Origin: Nocardioides sp.
Lineage (GTDB): Bacteria; Actinomycetota; Actinomycetes; Propionibacteriales; Nocardioidaceae
Assembly: GCF_014360585.1 (NCBI RefSeq)
Contig: NZ_JACIXG010000046.1
Span: 1 to 40,936 of the forward strand
DNA length: 40,936 nt
Direction: 5' to 3'
The stretch's first letter is position 1. Each line of letters opens with the position of its first letter. Position numbers and translations under genes: made by a program. Of the stretch, positions 15,862 through 23,626 are shown in pieces. The notes below the pieces were generated by a model. It did no database searches. It was not told the origin of the DNA and was given only the letters and a program-made list of their open reading frames with translations.

Positions 15862-18087
15862 ATGCCCAGCCCCTCCATGCCTCCCCGCCGTGGGGGTGAG
15901 GACGCTGGCTCGGGCGTGTCCGGATTCGAGTGGATGTACGGCGCCGACGAGGCTGCGAGCGAGGAGTCCGAAGGGACTCGGCCCGGCCGCGGCGCTCGGG
16001 CCGCCGACGTACCGATCGACCAGCCGTCTGCCGAGCCCGGTGGTGGACGACGGGCCGCACGTCCGCCGTCCGAGTTCGTGTCGCCACCGCCTCCTGCTCC
16101 GGCATCGTCCGGCGGTGGTCGCCGGGCTGCGCGCCCGGTCCGGCAGGAGCCGACTCAGGCCGAGACCCCTGCCGCTCGGCCGCCGCGCCCTGAACCGGTC
16201 CGCCCCGAGCCTGCGCGCCCCGAACCACCGCGCGCTGAGCCGGCGCGGCGGGAGCCGGCTCAACGAGAGGTGCCCCGGGCCGAGCGCTACCAGGCGATGG
16301 GCCGCGGGGGCTCGCGGGCCACACCGACGCCCGCCCCGCCTGCCCCGCCCGCCGCTGAGGAGTGGAACGACCCCGACGCGACGATGGTGGCCCCGCCGCT
16401 GCGGGAGACCCCGCGCCGCGCGCGTCACGTACCTCCGGCGCCGGCTCCCGTCCCCCCGGTTCCTTCCGTCGAGGAGACCGCGGTCGCGCCCGCGCAGGAG
16501 TGGTATCGCCAAGATCCCCAGCCGGCTCCGCCGACGCCCAAGGCCCCCGATCAGCAGCTCGCCCCGCCGGCTGCCCGCGAGTTCGACTGGAACGACCCCG
16601 GCGCGACCGCCGTCGCGCCGCGCCCGGCCCCGGTCGAGCACCCCCAGGGGCGCACGACCTCACGCGACGAGCTGCACGAGGCCCGCCACGAGCCCTACCC
16701 CGCGCCCGGACGCCGGGATGCAACGTACGCAGAGGGTTATGACGACGAGCCCTACGACGATTATCCGCCCCAGGATGGCTACGCGGAGCCGTACGCTCCC
16801 TATCCGGCCGACGAGCACGACGACCACGACAAGCCGCGGGTCAGCGTGTGGCAGGTGCTCAGCGCGACCTTGCTCGTGGTGGCGCTGGTCGTCGGGCTGT
16901 TCGCCGTCTACACCTACCGCGACCTGCGGTCGAACATCAGCACCGTCAGTCTCGGCGAAGCTGCCGCTGACGTCGGGCCCAAGGAACCGATCAACATCCT
17001 GGTGATGGGTTCGGACAGCCGTGACTGCAAGGGCTGTGGCCTGGACGGCGAGAGCGGTGGCGGCTCGGACACCAACATCCTGCTGCACCTCTCGGCCAAC
17101 CGGGAGTTCGCCTACGGCGTCTCCATCCCGCGCGACACGATGGTGGACCGGCCCGCCTGCAAGACCGAAGACGGCGACGAGACCTCGCCTGCCGAGTATG
17201 TGCGGTGGAACGAGGCGTACGCGACGGCCGGTCCGACCTGCACGATCGATCAGCTGGAGTCTGTCGCCAGCGAGATGTGTGGCAAGAAGTGCGACATCAC
17301 GGTCAACCATGTCGTTGTGGTGGACTTCGCAAGCTTCAAGGGCATGGTCGATGCGATCGACGGGGTCGACGTCTGCCTTCCTGAAGAGGTTGACGACAAG
17401 TTCACCGGCGCTCACTTCGACGCTGGAAAGCAGACGCTGACCGGCAAGCAGGCGCTCAACTACGTGCGGCTGCGGCATGGCCTTGGCGATGGCGGCGACC
17501 TCGATCGGTCCAAACGCCAGCAGGCTTTCATCGGGTCGATGGCGGCTAAGTTGCTCTCCGGCGACACCCTGTCCAGTCCTACAAAGGTGCTCAGCTTCCT
17601 GAATGCTGCGACCAAGGGTCTGACGATGGACGAGGCCCTCAAGGACAACCTCGACACGATGGCCCAGATCGGGGTCGGCTTCCAGAGCATCGGGATGGAG
17701 AACATCAAGTTCCTTACCATTCCGGTCGTCGCGGATCCCCAGAACCCCAAGGCAACTGTTGTCCTCGATGACGAGAAGGCGAAGAACGTCTTCAGGGCGA
17801 TCGCCAACGACAAACCGCTGACCAAGAAGATCGCCGCTGGCGCCATGGATGCAGGCGAGGCCTCTGGCAAGAAGAGCAAGAAGTCGGACGACGCAGCGGC
17901 GGGTGACAACGCAACTGACGGCGCGACCGACGGCGAGACGGCCGGATCGGCGCCCAGTGACGAGCCCGATTCCACTGATTCGGCGGGCTCGGCTTCCGGC
18001 AGTGAGAGCGGTGGCGCCTCCGAGGAGGAGCTCGCTCAGATCGCCGAGGATGCGAAGGCGGCCCGCGAGCGAGCTGGGCTGTGCTGA
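15862..18087 (+). CDS. LytR-CpsA-Psr (LCP) family cell-wall glycopolymer ligase
   Basis: 741-residue type II membrane protein. Residues 1 to about 325 are cytoplasmic and Pro/Ala/Arg-rich, with internal repeats (GGGRRAARP twice; a WNDPxATxVAP unit twice). One membrane helix lies at about 330-350 (VLSATLLVVALVVGLFAV). The extracellular LCP domain follows, with NILVMGSDSR, SIPRDTMVD, ALNYVRLRHG and DLDRSKRQQAF supplying the conserved Asp/Arg residues that bind the pyrophosphate-lipid donor. Several cysteines (for example CKGCG, CGKKC) may form disulfides. A Ser/Asp/Gly-rich tail ends in GLC. The family transfers glycopolymers onto peptidoglycan. Its stop shares one base with the next start. Confidence 0.94.
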   Translation: MPSPSMPPRRGGEDAGSGVSGFEWMYGADEAASEESEGTRPGRGARAADVPIDQPSAEPGGGRRAARPPSEFVSPPPPAPASSGGGRRAARPVRQEPTQAETPAARPPRPEPVRPEPARPEPPRAEPARREPAQREVPRAERYQAMGRGGSRATPTPAPPAPPAAEEWNDPDATMVAPPLRETPRRARHVPPAPAPVPPVPSVEETAVAPAQEWYRQDPQPAPPTPKAPDQQLAPPAAREFDWNDPGATAVAPRPAPVEHPQGRTTSRDELHEARHEPYPAPGRRDATYAEGYDDEPYDDYPPQDGYAEPYAPYPADEHDDHDKPRVSVWQVLSATLLVVALVVGLFAVYTYRDLRSNISTVSLGEAAADVGPKEPINILVMGSDSRDCKGCGLDGESGGGSDTNILLHLSANREFAYGVSIPRDTMVDRPACKTEDGDETSPAEYVRWNEAYATAGPTCTIDQLESVASEMCGKKCDITVNHVVVVDFASFKGMVDAIDGVDVCLPEEVDDKFTGAHFDAGKQTLTGKQALNYVRLRHGLGDGGDLDRSKRQQAFIGSMAAKLLSGDTLSSPTKVLSFLNAATKGLTMDEALKDNLDTMAQIGVGFQSIGMENIKFLTIPVVADPQNPKATVVLDDEKAKNVFRAIANDKPLTKKIAAGAMDAGEASGKKSKKSDDAAAGDNATDGATDGETAGSAPSDEPDSTDSAGSASGSESGGASEEELAQIAEDAKAARERAGLC

Positions 18088-18275
18088 TGTCCGAACCCGT
18101 TGAGCCGACGGAGCAGAAGGAACCGGAGTGGAAGCGCAAGCAGCGGCTGGCGCGGATCTTCGGTGACGTACTCCCCGAGACGACCAAGGACGAGCGCGAG
18201 CCGTCGGCGGAGTCGGGGGAGTTGGCGTCGGACCGATGGCTGAAATCGCAGGTGCCGCCTCACCACGGTGGGTGA
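18087..18275 (+). CDS. Small charged protein downstream of LCP gene, unknown function
   Basis: 62-residue hydrophilic protein (MSEPVEPTEQKEPEWKRKQR, then LARIFGDVLPETTKDE and a C-terminal RWLKSQVPPHHGG). The ATG overlaps the LCP stop by one base (TGATG), strongly suggesting translational coupling. It has no membrane segment or cysteine. The conserved-looking central and C-terminal motifs suggest a genuine actinobacterial family, but I cannot name it. Confidence 0.75.
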   Translation: MSEPVEPTEQKEPEWKRKQRLARIFGDVLPETTKDEREPSAESGELASDRWLKSQVPPHHGG

Positions 18276-18327
18276 GACGGCACGTGCCGAAGCGGAGCCC
18301 GAGGCGATCCGTTCTGGTGCGAAGAGG

Positions 18328-18678
18328 TCAGCGTTCGCTGAGGCGGTCGCGGATCTGCTTGAGGATGTCGATCTCGGTCTCGCCCGGCTCGGGCTCCGGG
18401 AAGAAGCGCTCCTTGGCGTGGGTGTAGGGCTTCACGATCATGAAGTAGACCACCGCCGCCATGATGACGAAGGACGTCACCGCGGTGAACCAGGCGCCGA
18501 GGTGAATGCCATAGGGCGTCCAGTCGGAAAAGTCCGGCGTGCCGCCGATTCTTCCGATCAGGTCCATGATCACCGTGACGGTAGCCGTCACGACAGTGGC
18601 GAACGCGCCGCCCATGATGAACGCAACCGCTAGTTTGATCAGGTCGCCCTGGAGCAGGAACTTCTTGAAACCGGTCAT
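18328..18678 (-). CDS. mscL: Large-conductance mechanosensitive channel MscL
   Basis: 116-residue channel that opens under membrane tension to release solutes during osmotic downshock. It begins MTGFKKFLLQGDLIKLAVAF, the amphipathic N-terminal helix plus TM1 with a small-residue pore lining, followed by a periplasmic loop. TM2 is AVTSFVIMAAVVYFMIVKPY, and the cytoplasmic C-terminal helix ends EIDILKQIRDRLSER. The ATG at 18678 is preferred because AGGAG lies 10 bases upstream; in-frame ATGs at 18687 and 18702 are possible but poorly spaced or lack a site. mscL also sits near the galU/moeA1/rimJ block in mycobacteria, so this is conserved synteny. Confidence 0.95.
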   Translation of the reverse strand: MTGFKKFLLQGDLIKLAVAFIMGGAFATVVTATVTVIMDLIGRIGGTPDFSDWTPYGIHLGAWFTAVTSFVIMAAVVYFMIVKPYTHAKERFFPEPEPGETEIDILKQIRDRLSER

Positions 18679-18746
18679 GTCTTGCATTCTCCTGTTGCTC
18701 ATTGTGTGAGGTGAAGGAGACCCCCGGATGTGGCGTGCTGCGGACG

Positions 18747-19406
18747 TCAGTACGCGAAGGTGAGGTAACCACCCACCCCTGCGGACGTGACGTCCTCGAC
18801 GCTGTTCGCGGCGACTCCGACGATGACCAGACGCCCCGCCGAAGCGTTCGTGACGCCAAACCCGTCGGTCTTTCCCTGTGCTGAAGAATCATCGCGGGTC
18901 GCTTCGGCGGCTCGAGGGAGGCTGAGGATCAGCGTGTCGGTGGTGACCCGGGCGGTCTCGGCGGTGGCGGGATCGGTGGCGTAGAGGTCGACGGTGTCAC
19001 CGACATGGAGCAGCCCGGCCATCTCGGCGTCGGGGAGCCGGACGGGCACGGCGACCAGGTCAGGCCGGCCTTCAGTCAACGACGGACCGACGAGGCGTAC
19101 GTCGGTGACGGGCTCGCCTCGCCGCAGCGGGGCCGCGAGCCGCTCACCGAGCGGGGCTTCGGCCAGGTCTGCGGGCACGCTGCCGGGGTCGGTCGCGACG
19201 TCGGTCAGGTCGGCGGCGGTGAGAACCGTGCCGACCGGAAGATCTCGGGAGGCGACCGCCATCGTCGAGGTGTCGGGTGGGTCCGGTCGGGTGGCCGACA
19301 ACCCGATCGCGACCGCCGAGGCGGTCAGCAGGAACGCCAGCAGGCGGCGATGAGCGAGGACCCCGCGGCGTACGCGGCGGGAGACGGACGTGATTCGAGT
19401 GAACAT
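18747..19406 (-). CDS. SAF domain protein, CpaB/RcpC-like
   Basis: 219-residue protein with an N-terminal membrane anchor (LLAFLLTASAVAIGLSA, about 22-40). A SAF domain follows (VASRDLPVGTVLTAADLTDV), then a C-terminal part with VPVRLPDAEMAGLLHVGDTVDLYA. This is the pattern of CpaB/RcpC, periplasmic parts of Flp/tad pilus assembly. No other tad genes are adjacent, so its link to pili is uncertain. The reverse-strand ATG at 19406 has only a weak ribosome site. Confidence 0.85.
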   Translation of the reverse strand: MFTRITSVSRRVRRGVLAHRRLLAFLLTASAVAIGLSATRPDPPDTSTMAVASRDLPVGTVLTAADLTDVATDPGSVPADLAEAPLGERLAAPLRRGEPVTDVRLVGPSLTEGRPDLVAVPVRLPDAEMAGLLHVGDTVDLYATDPATAETARVTTDTLILSLPRAAEATRDDSSAQGKTDGFGVTNASAGRLVIVGVAANSVEDVTSAGVGGYLTFAY

Positions 19407-19445
19407 GCGGGCACGCTAAGTCGCCCCCGCGGTTCCCGCATCCCA

Positions 19446-19488
19446 CTATCCACAGCCACAAGCTCCCTGTGAACAACCCTGTGGATAA
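19446..19488. promoter_or_regulatory. Cluster of DnaA-box-like 9-mers
   Basis: CTATCCACA (19446-19454), TGTGAACAA (19468-19476) and the perfect TGTGGATAA (19480-19488) lie in the gap between the SAF and FmdB genes. The consensus is TTATCCACA, or TGTGGATAA on the other strand; they match at 8, 7 and 9 of 9 positions. They could titrate DnaA or link a neighbouring promoter to DnaA. No AT-rich unwinding region is seen, so this is not called an origin. Confidence 0.5.
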
Positions 19489-19567
19489 CCACTCGCCGAG
19501 ACGTCACTTACGTCGTTCGAGGTGGCATCGCGGTGCCACCTCGGCCGACGCGCGTGACGCTTCGGCG

Positions 19568-19831
19568 TCAGTCGGAGGAGCTGGAGGCCGCGGCGGGCGC
19601 GGGCGAGGACGTCGACGAAGAGCTCGAGTCCGAGGAGTTCGAGTTCGTCGAGCCCGAGCGGGAGTCGGTGCGGTAGAAGCCGGAGCCCTTGAAGACGACC
19701 CCGGCGGCACTGAAGACCTTGCGCAGCTTGCCGCTGCACTCGGGGCACTCGGTCAGCGAAGCCTCGCTGAAGCTCTGGAACTGGTCGAAGGCGTGGCCGC
19801 ACTCGGTGCAGGCGTACTGATAGGTGGGCAC
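19568..19831 (-). CDS. FmdB-family zinc ribbon protein, Ruc-like redox chaperone
   Basis: 87 residues. The N-terminal half is a zinc ribbon with Cys8-x2-Cys11 and Cys29-x2-Cys32 (MPTYQYACTECG ... CPECSGK); the C-terminal 35 residues are almost entirely Ser/Asn/Thr/Pro/Ala and should be disordered. This layout, and its place beside the folate cyclo-ligase and UGPase genes, matches mycobacterial Rv0991c, described as the redox-regulated unstructured chaperone Ruc and reported heat-inducible. GTG at 19831 has AGGAG at ideal spacing. A CIRCE-like operator lies 20 bp upstream. Chaperone function is by homology and context only. Confidence 0.85.
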   Translation of the reverse strand: MPTYQYACTECGHAFDQFQSFSEASLTECPECSGKLRKVFSAAGVVFKGSGFYRTDSRSGSTNSNSSDSSSSSTSSPAPAAASSSSD

Positions 19832-19850
19832 GTTTCTCCTAGAACAGAAT

Positions 19851-19882
19851 CTGGCACTCGACAGGCGCGACTGCCAATATTA
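19851..19882 (-). promoter_or_regulatory. CIRCE-like HrcA operator and -10 element for the FmdB/Ruc gene
   Basis: CTGGCACTC (19851-19859), a 9-bp spacer and GACTGCCAA (19869-19877) match the CIRCE consensus TTAGCACTC-N9-GAGTGCTAA at 7 of 9 positions in each arm with the exact spacer. On the reverse strand a TAATAT hexamer (19877-19882) directly precedes it, so HrcA would cover the transcription start. Confidence 0.6.
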
Positions 19883-19890
19883 GCGAACGC

Positions 19891-20508
19891 CTAGGAGAAG
19901 CGCTGCATTCCCTCCGCGCTCGCGGCCGCTCCCACGGCCTGGTCGTGCGGTTCCACGGGCACCGAGACACCGATCTCCCACGGATAGAGGAGTACGCAGG
20001 TGAGCGTCCCGGCCGGCACCCGAGCGAGGATGCGGTCGTAGGAGCCGCCGCCCCGTCCCATCCGATGGCCCTGCGGGTCGACGGCCAGACCCGGGACCAG
20101 GACGACGTCGGCGCCGGTGATCGCGGAGACGCCCAACCGCTCTCCGCCGGGCTCCAGCAGCCCGCGAGGCGCCCGGACCAGCTCGCCGTCGTACGCGGCC
20201 CAGTCCAGGTCGTTGTCCGGCAGCAGGCAGGGGAGCAGGACACGTTTCCCGGCATCATCGAGCTCGTCGAGAAGCGGCCCGGTGCCCGGTTCGGTGCCGA
20301 TCGAGACGTAGAGCGCGACGGTTGCGGCCCGGCGTACCTCTGGAATTTCGATGACCACCTGCGACAGCGAACGCGCGAGCGAACCGAGCCCGGGGAGCCC
20401 GATACGGCCCCGGGTGGTGAGCAGCTGGTCACGTAAGGCAGTCTTGCGCCCCATGAAGTCAGCGGGGGCTGGACCGTCAGAACCCGGAGGGGTGTGTGAA
20501 CCCGACAC
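19891..20508 (-). CDS. 5-formyltetrahydrofolate cyclo-ligase
   Basis: 205-residue enzyme converting 5-formyl-THF and ATP to 5,10-methenyl-THF. The diagnostic C-terminal motif is DPQGHRMGRGGGSYDRIL; VALYVSIGTEPGTGPLL and VLLPCLLPDNDLDWAAY are also family features. GTG 20508 is the longest start; an ATG at residue 19 (MGRKTALRDQL) would remove an unstructured N-terminus and is a fair alternative. It is divergent from the UGPase gene with only 23 bp between the assigned starts, so their promoters overlap the coding ends. The same pair is adjacent in mycobacteria. Confidence 0.94.
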   Translation of the reverse strand: MSGSHTPPGSDGPAPADFMGRKTALRDQLLTTRGRIGLPGLGSLARSLSQVVIEIPEVRRAATVALYVSIGTEPGTGPLLDELDDAGKRVLLPCLLPDNDLDWAAYDGELVRAPRGLLEPGGERLGVSAITGADVVLVPGLAVDPQGHRMGRGGGSYDRILARVPAGTLTCVLLYPWEIGVSVPVEPHDQAVGAAASAEGMQRFS

Positions 20509-20531
20509 AACGACAGCCTAGGCTTTCCTCT

Positions 20532-21908
20532 ATGGGTAGCCCAGGTTTGGCCAAGGCAATGGCGAAGATGCGCGATGCCGGCGTGGAAGACGTCGCCGTG
20601 CAGACATTCGCACATTACTACCGCCAGCTCGAGCACGGCGAGACCGGCATGATCCCAGAGGATGCGATCGAGCCGGTCGACATCCCGTCGATCAGCGACG
20701 CCGAGGTCAGCGACGAGGAGGCGCACGCCGCCATCTCGACCACCGCGGTGATCAAGCTCAACGGCGGCCTCGGCACCTCGATGGGCATGGACCGCGCGAA
20801 GTCGCTGCTGTGCGTCCGCAAGGGCCTGAGCTTCCTGGACGTGATCGCCCGCCAGATCCTGCACATGCGCGAGAAGTACGACGTCCGTCTCCCGCTGCTG
20901 CTGATGAACTCCTTCCGCACCTCCGAGGACAGCCTGGCAGCGCTGGAGCGTTACCAGGACCTGCCGGTCGAGGGTCTGCCGCTGGAGTTTCTGCAGAACC
21001 GCGAGCCGCGGCTGCTCGTCGACGACCTGTCCCCGGTCGAGTGGCCCAAGGACCCCGAGCTCGAGTGGTGCCCGCCGGGCCACGGCGACATCTACACCGC
21101 GCTGCTCGACACCGGTCTCCTCGACCTGCTCATCGAGCAGGGCTACGAGCGGGTCTTCGTCTCCAACTCCGACAACCTCGGCGCCGTCCCCGACGAGAAG
21201 GTCGCCGGCTGGTTCGCGAAGAGCGGAGCGCCCTTCGCGATCGAGGCCGTACGCCGCACCCCGAGCGACCGCAAGGGCGGTCACTTCGCTCGCCGCAAGG
21301 CCGACGGCCGGCTCATCCTGCGTGAGACCGCGCAGACGCGCGACGAGGACAAGGTGGCGCTGCAGGACCTCAGTCGCCACAAGTACTGCTCGACCAACAA
21401 CATCTGGTTCGACCTCAAGGCGCTCAAGAAGGTCCTGACCGAGCGTGACGGCATCCTCGGCCTGCCACTGATCCGCAACGAGAAGACCGTCGACCCCGCC
21501 GACCCGAAGACCCCGAAGGTCGTCCAGATCGAGACCGCCATGGGGGCCGCGATCGAGGTCTTCGAGGGCTCGCAGCTGATCGAGGTCACGCGCGACCGGT
21601 TCGTGCCGGTCAAGACGACCAACGACCTGCTCGTCCTCCGCTCCGACGTCTACGACATCGGCGACGACTTCGTGCTCGACCAGGTTGCCGACATGGTGCC
21701 GTTCATCGACCTGGACGGCGACTACTACAAATACGTCGCGAACTTCGACGAGCGCTTCCCCGAGGGCGCTCCGTCGCTGCGCAAGGCCGCCTCGCTGACC
21801 ATCAACGGCGACTGGACCTTCGGCAAGGGCGTCCAGGTGATCGGCGCGGTCTCGCTCGACGGGGCCAACGCCGAACGGGTCGCGCCCGCCACAGTTCTCT
21901 CCGACTAG
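20532..21908 (+). CDS. UTP-glucose-1-phosphate uridylyltransferase, eukaryotic (UGP2) type
   Basis: 458-residue enzyme making UDP-glucose from UTP and glucose-1-phosphate. The nucleotide-binding loop LNGGLGTSMGMDRAKSLL, RTSEDSLAAL, PPGHGDIYTALLDTG, VSNSDNLGAV and FKTTNDLL-like KTTNDLLVLRSDVY mark the UDPGP family of eukaryotes and some bacteria, not the usual bacterial GalU (which has GLGTRFLP). It occupies the position held by galU in the mycobacterial version of this locus. ATG 20532 (MGSPGLAKAMAKMRDAG) is chosen over an upstream in-frame ATG at 20496, which lies in the FTHF cyclo-ligase 5' end. Confidence 0.93.
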   Translation: MGSPGLAKAMAKMRDAGVEDVAVQTFAHYYRQLEHGETGMIPEDAIEPVDIPSISDAEVSDEEAHAAISTTAVIKLNGGLGTSMGMDRAKSLLCVRKGLSFLDVIARQILHMREKYDVRLPLLLMNSFRTSEDSLAALERYQDLPVEGLPLEFLQNREPRLLVDDLSPVEWPKDPELEWCPPGHGDIYTALLDTGLLDLLIEQGYERVFVSNSDNLGAVPDEKVAGWFAKSGAPFAIEAVRRTPSDRKGGHFARRKADGRLILRETAQTRDEDKVALQDLSRHKYCSTNNIWFDLKALKKVLTERDGILGLPLIRNEKTVDPADPKTPKVVQIETAMGAAIEVFEGSQLIEVTRDRFVPVKTTNDLLVLRSDVYDIGDDFVLDQVADMVPFIDLDGDYYKYVANFDERFPEGAPSLRKAASLTINGDWTFGKGVQVIGAVSLDGANAERVAPATVLSD

Positions 21909-21918
21909 TGTTGGCGGG

Positions 21919-23127
21919 GTGACCCCCGCCGAGTACCGCGAGCGAATCCTGGCCGACCTCGAGCCGATGCCGGCCTACCCGCAGTCCCTGATGGACTGCC
22001 TCGGACTGGCGGTGGCCGAGGACATCCACGCCGAGGTCGCCCTGCCGAGCTTCGACAACTCCTCGATGGACGGCTACGCGGTCCGGTACGCGGATGTCGC
22101 GACGGCCTCGGCCGAGACCCCGGTGCGGTTGCCGGTGCTCGGCGAGATCGGTGCCGGACAGGCCTCACTGCTGGCGCTCCCACCCCGTGCGGCGGCGAAG
22201 ATCATGACCGGCGCCCCGCTGCCGACGGGTGCCGACACGGTCGTGCCCTACGAGTGGACCGACCGTGGCGTCACCACGGTCGAGATCCGGCAGGCGCCGA
22301 AGCAGACCCAGCACGTCCGCTACGCGGGGGAGGACGTCGCCAAGGGTGACCTGCTCGTCTCCGCGGGCACGGTGCTCGGCCCGCGTCATCTGGGGTTGAT
22401 CGCCTCCGTCGGCCGCGCCCAGGTGGCGGTGCGTCCTAGACCTCGCGTCGTCGTGCTCTCGACCGGCACCGAGCTGCGCGAGCCCGGCGAGACGCTGGGT
22501 CACGACTCGATCTACGACGGCAACTCCTTCCTTCTGGCGGGCGCGGCTCGCCGGGCCGGTGCGATCGCCTACCGCGTCGGGATCGTGCCGGACGAGCCGC
22601 GGGCGTTCATGACCGCGCTTTCCGACCAGCTCGTCCGCGCCGACCTCGTGGTCACCTCCGGTGGTGTCTCGATGGGCGACTACGACGTGGTCAAGGAGGC
22701 GCTGGCGCCGGAAGGTGTCTGGTTCGGCCCGGTCGACATGCAGCCGGGCAAGCCCCAGGGATTCGGCCGGATCGGTGACGAGCGCGTGCCGGTCATGTGC
22801 CTCCCTGGCAACCCGGTCTCCTCGTTCGTCTCCTTCGAGCTCTTCGTGCTTCCGGCGATCCGCCGACTGATGGGCATGACCCCCGAGGCCAGACCGTTAC
22901 GCCGCGCCACCCTGACCCACGAGGTGCGCTCCCCGAAGGGCAAGGAGCAGTATCGCCGGGGTTGGTACGACGCCTCCAGCGCAACCGCCTCGCCCATCGG
23001 CGGACCGGGATCTCACCTGATCGGTGACCTCGCCGGCGCGAACTGCCTGATCGTCGTCCCGCCGGAGACGACCTCCCTGGACAAGGCCGCCGAGGTCGAC
23101 GTGATCGAGCTGGACGTGGAGTTCTGA
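21919..23127 (+). CDS. MoeA-family molybdopterin molybdotransferase / gephyrin-like Glp
   Basis: 402 residues with the complete MoeA plan: LPSFDNSSMDGYAVR near the N-terminus, MTGAPLPTGADTVVPYEW, the MPT-binding core VVVLSTGTELREPG with YDGNSFLLAGA, VTSGGVSMGDYDVV, MQPGKPQGFGRI, LPGNPVSSFVSFELFV, and the C-terminal beta-barrel. Chemically it would insert molybdate into adenylylated molybdopterin. The gene sits between UGPase and, further on, rimJ-like and glpR-like genes, the locus where corynebacteria encode Glp, a MoeA homologue that binds FtsZ. A divisome role is therefore possible; adjacent moaC and mogA argue for cofactor synthesis. GTG start 10 bp after the UGPase stop. Confidence 0.92.
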   Translation: MTPAEYRERILADLEPMPAYPQSLMDCLGLAVAEDIHAEVALPSFDNSSMDGYAVRYADVATASAETPVRLPVLGEIGAGQASLLALPPRAAAKIMTGAPLPTGADTVVPYEWTDRGVTTVEIRQAPKQTQHVRYAGEDVAKGDLLVSAGTVLGPRHLGLIASVGRAQVAVRPRPRVVVLSTGTELREPGETLGHDSIYDGNSFLLAGAARRAGAIAYRVGIVPDEPRAFMTALSDQLVRADLVVTSGGVSMGDYDVVKEALAPEGVWFGPVDMQPGKPQGFGRIGDERVPVMCLPGNPVSSFVSFELFVLPAIRRLMGMTPEARPLRRATLTHEVRSPKGKEQYRRGWYDASSATASPIGGPGSHLIGDLAGANCLIVVPPETTSLDKAAEVDVIELDVEF

Positions 23128-23597
23128 TGGCTGACAGGTTGACCCACGTCGACGAGACCGGCGCCGCGCGGATGGTCGACGTCTCCGAGAAGGCGGTCAC
23201 CGCCCGCGCCGCCACCGCGTCCGGACGTGTTCTGGTCTCGCCTGAGGTGATCGAGCTGCTCCGCGGCGACGGCGTACCCAAGGGTGACGCGCTCGCCGTC
23301 GCCCGCATCGCCGGCATCATGGGCGCCAAGAAGACCCCCGACCTGATCCCGCTGTGCCACCCGTTGGCGGTCTCGGGCGTCAAGGTCGAGCTGAGCGTCG
23401 CCGTCGACGCCGTCGAGATCACCGCGACCGTGAAGACCACCGACCGCACCGGTGTCGAGATGGAGGCGATGACCGCCGTCGCCGTCGCCGGACTGACCGT
23501 GGTCGACATGATCAAGGCCGTCGACAAACGAGCGGTCATCACCGATATCCGGGTCGAGACCAAGACCGGCGGAAAGTCAGGAACCTTCCAGCGATGA
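23127..23597 (+). CDS. moaC: Cyclic pyranopterin monophosphate synthase MoaC
   Basis: 156-residue enzyme forming cyclic pyranopterin monophosphate in molybdenum cofactor biosynthesis. Family motifs are THVDETGAARMVDVS at the N-terminus, KGDALAVARIAGIMGAKKT, LIPLCHPL, DRTGVEMEAMTAV and DMIKAVDK. Its ATG shares one base with the moeA/glp stop (TGATG), and its stop overlaps a possible start for mogA, so these genes are translationally coupled. No moaA, moaD or moaE is in the window. Confidence 0.96.
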   Translation: MADRLTHVDETGAARMVDVSEKAVTARAATASGRVLVSPEVIELLRGDGVPKGDALAVARIAGIMGAKKTPDLIPLCHPLAVSGVKVELSVAVDAVEITATVKTTDRTGVEMEAMTAVAVAGLTVVDMIKAVDKRAVITDIRVETKTGGKSGTFQR

Positions 23598-23616
23598 GCG
23601 AGCGTCAGCGAGCGAA
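23594..23616 (+). repeat. GAGCGAGCGTCAGCGAG repeat, copy 2, at the moaC/mogA junction
   Basis: ATGAGCGAGCGTCAGCGAGC plus GAAC, overlapping the moaC stop (TGA 23595-23597). It creates an in-frame ATG for mogA that would add MSERQRANIGS to its N-terminus. The same sequence is non-coding at 11114 and 24116. Confidence 0.8.
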
Positions 23617-23626
23617 CATTGGCTCG

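Noticed and set aside
19446..19488. Chromosomal replication origin
   Set aside because: Only three DnaA-like boxes, no AT-rich unwinding stretch, and no dnaA, dnaN or parAB nearby.
21909..21918. Molybdenum-cofactor riboswitch before moeA/moaC
   Set aside because: Only 10 bp separate UGPase from moeA, and moeA, moaC and mogA are overlapping or nearly so, leaving no room for the aptamer.
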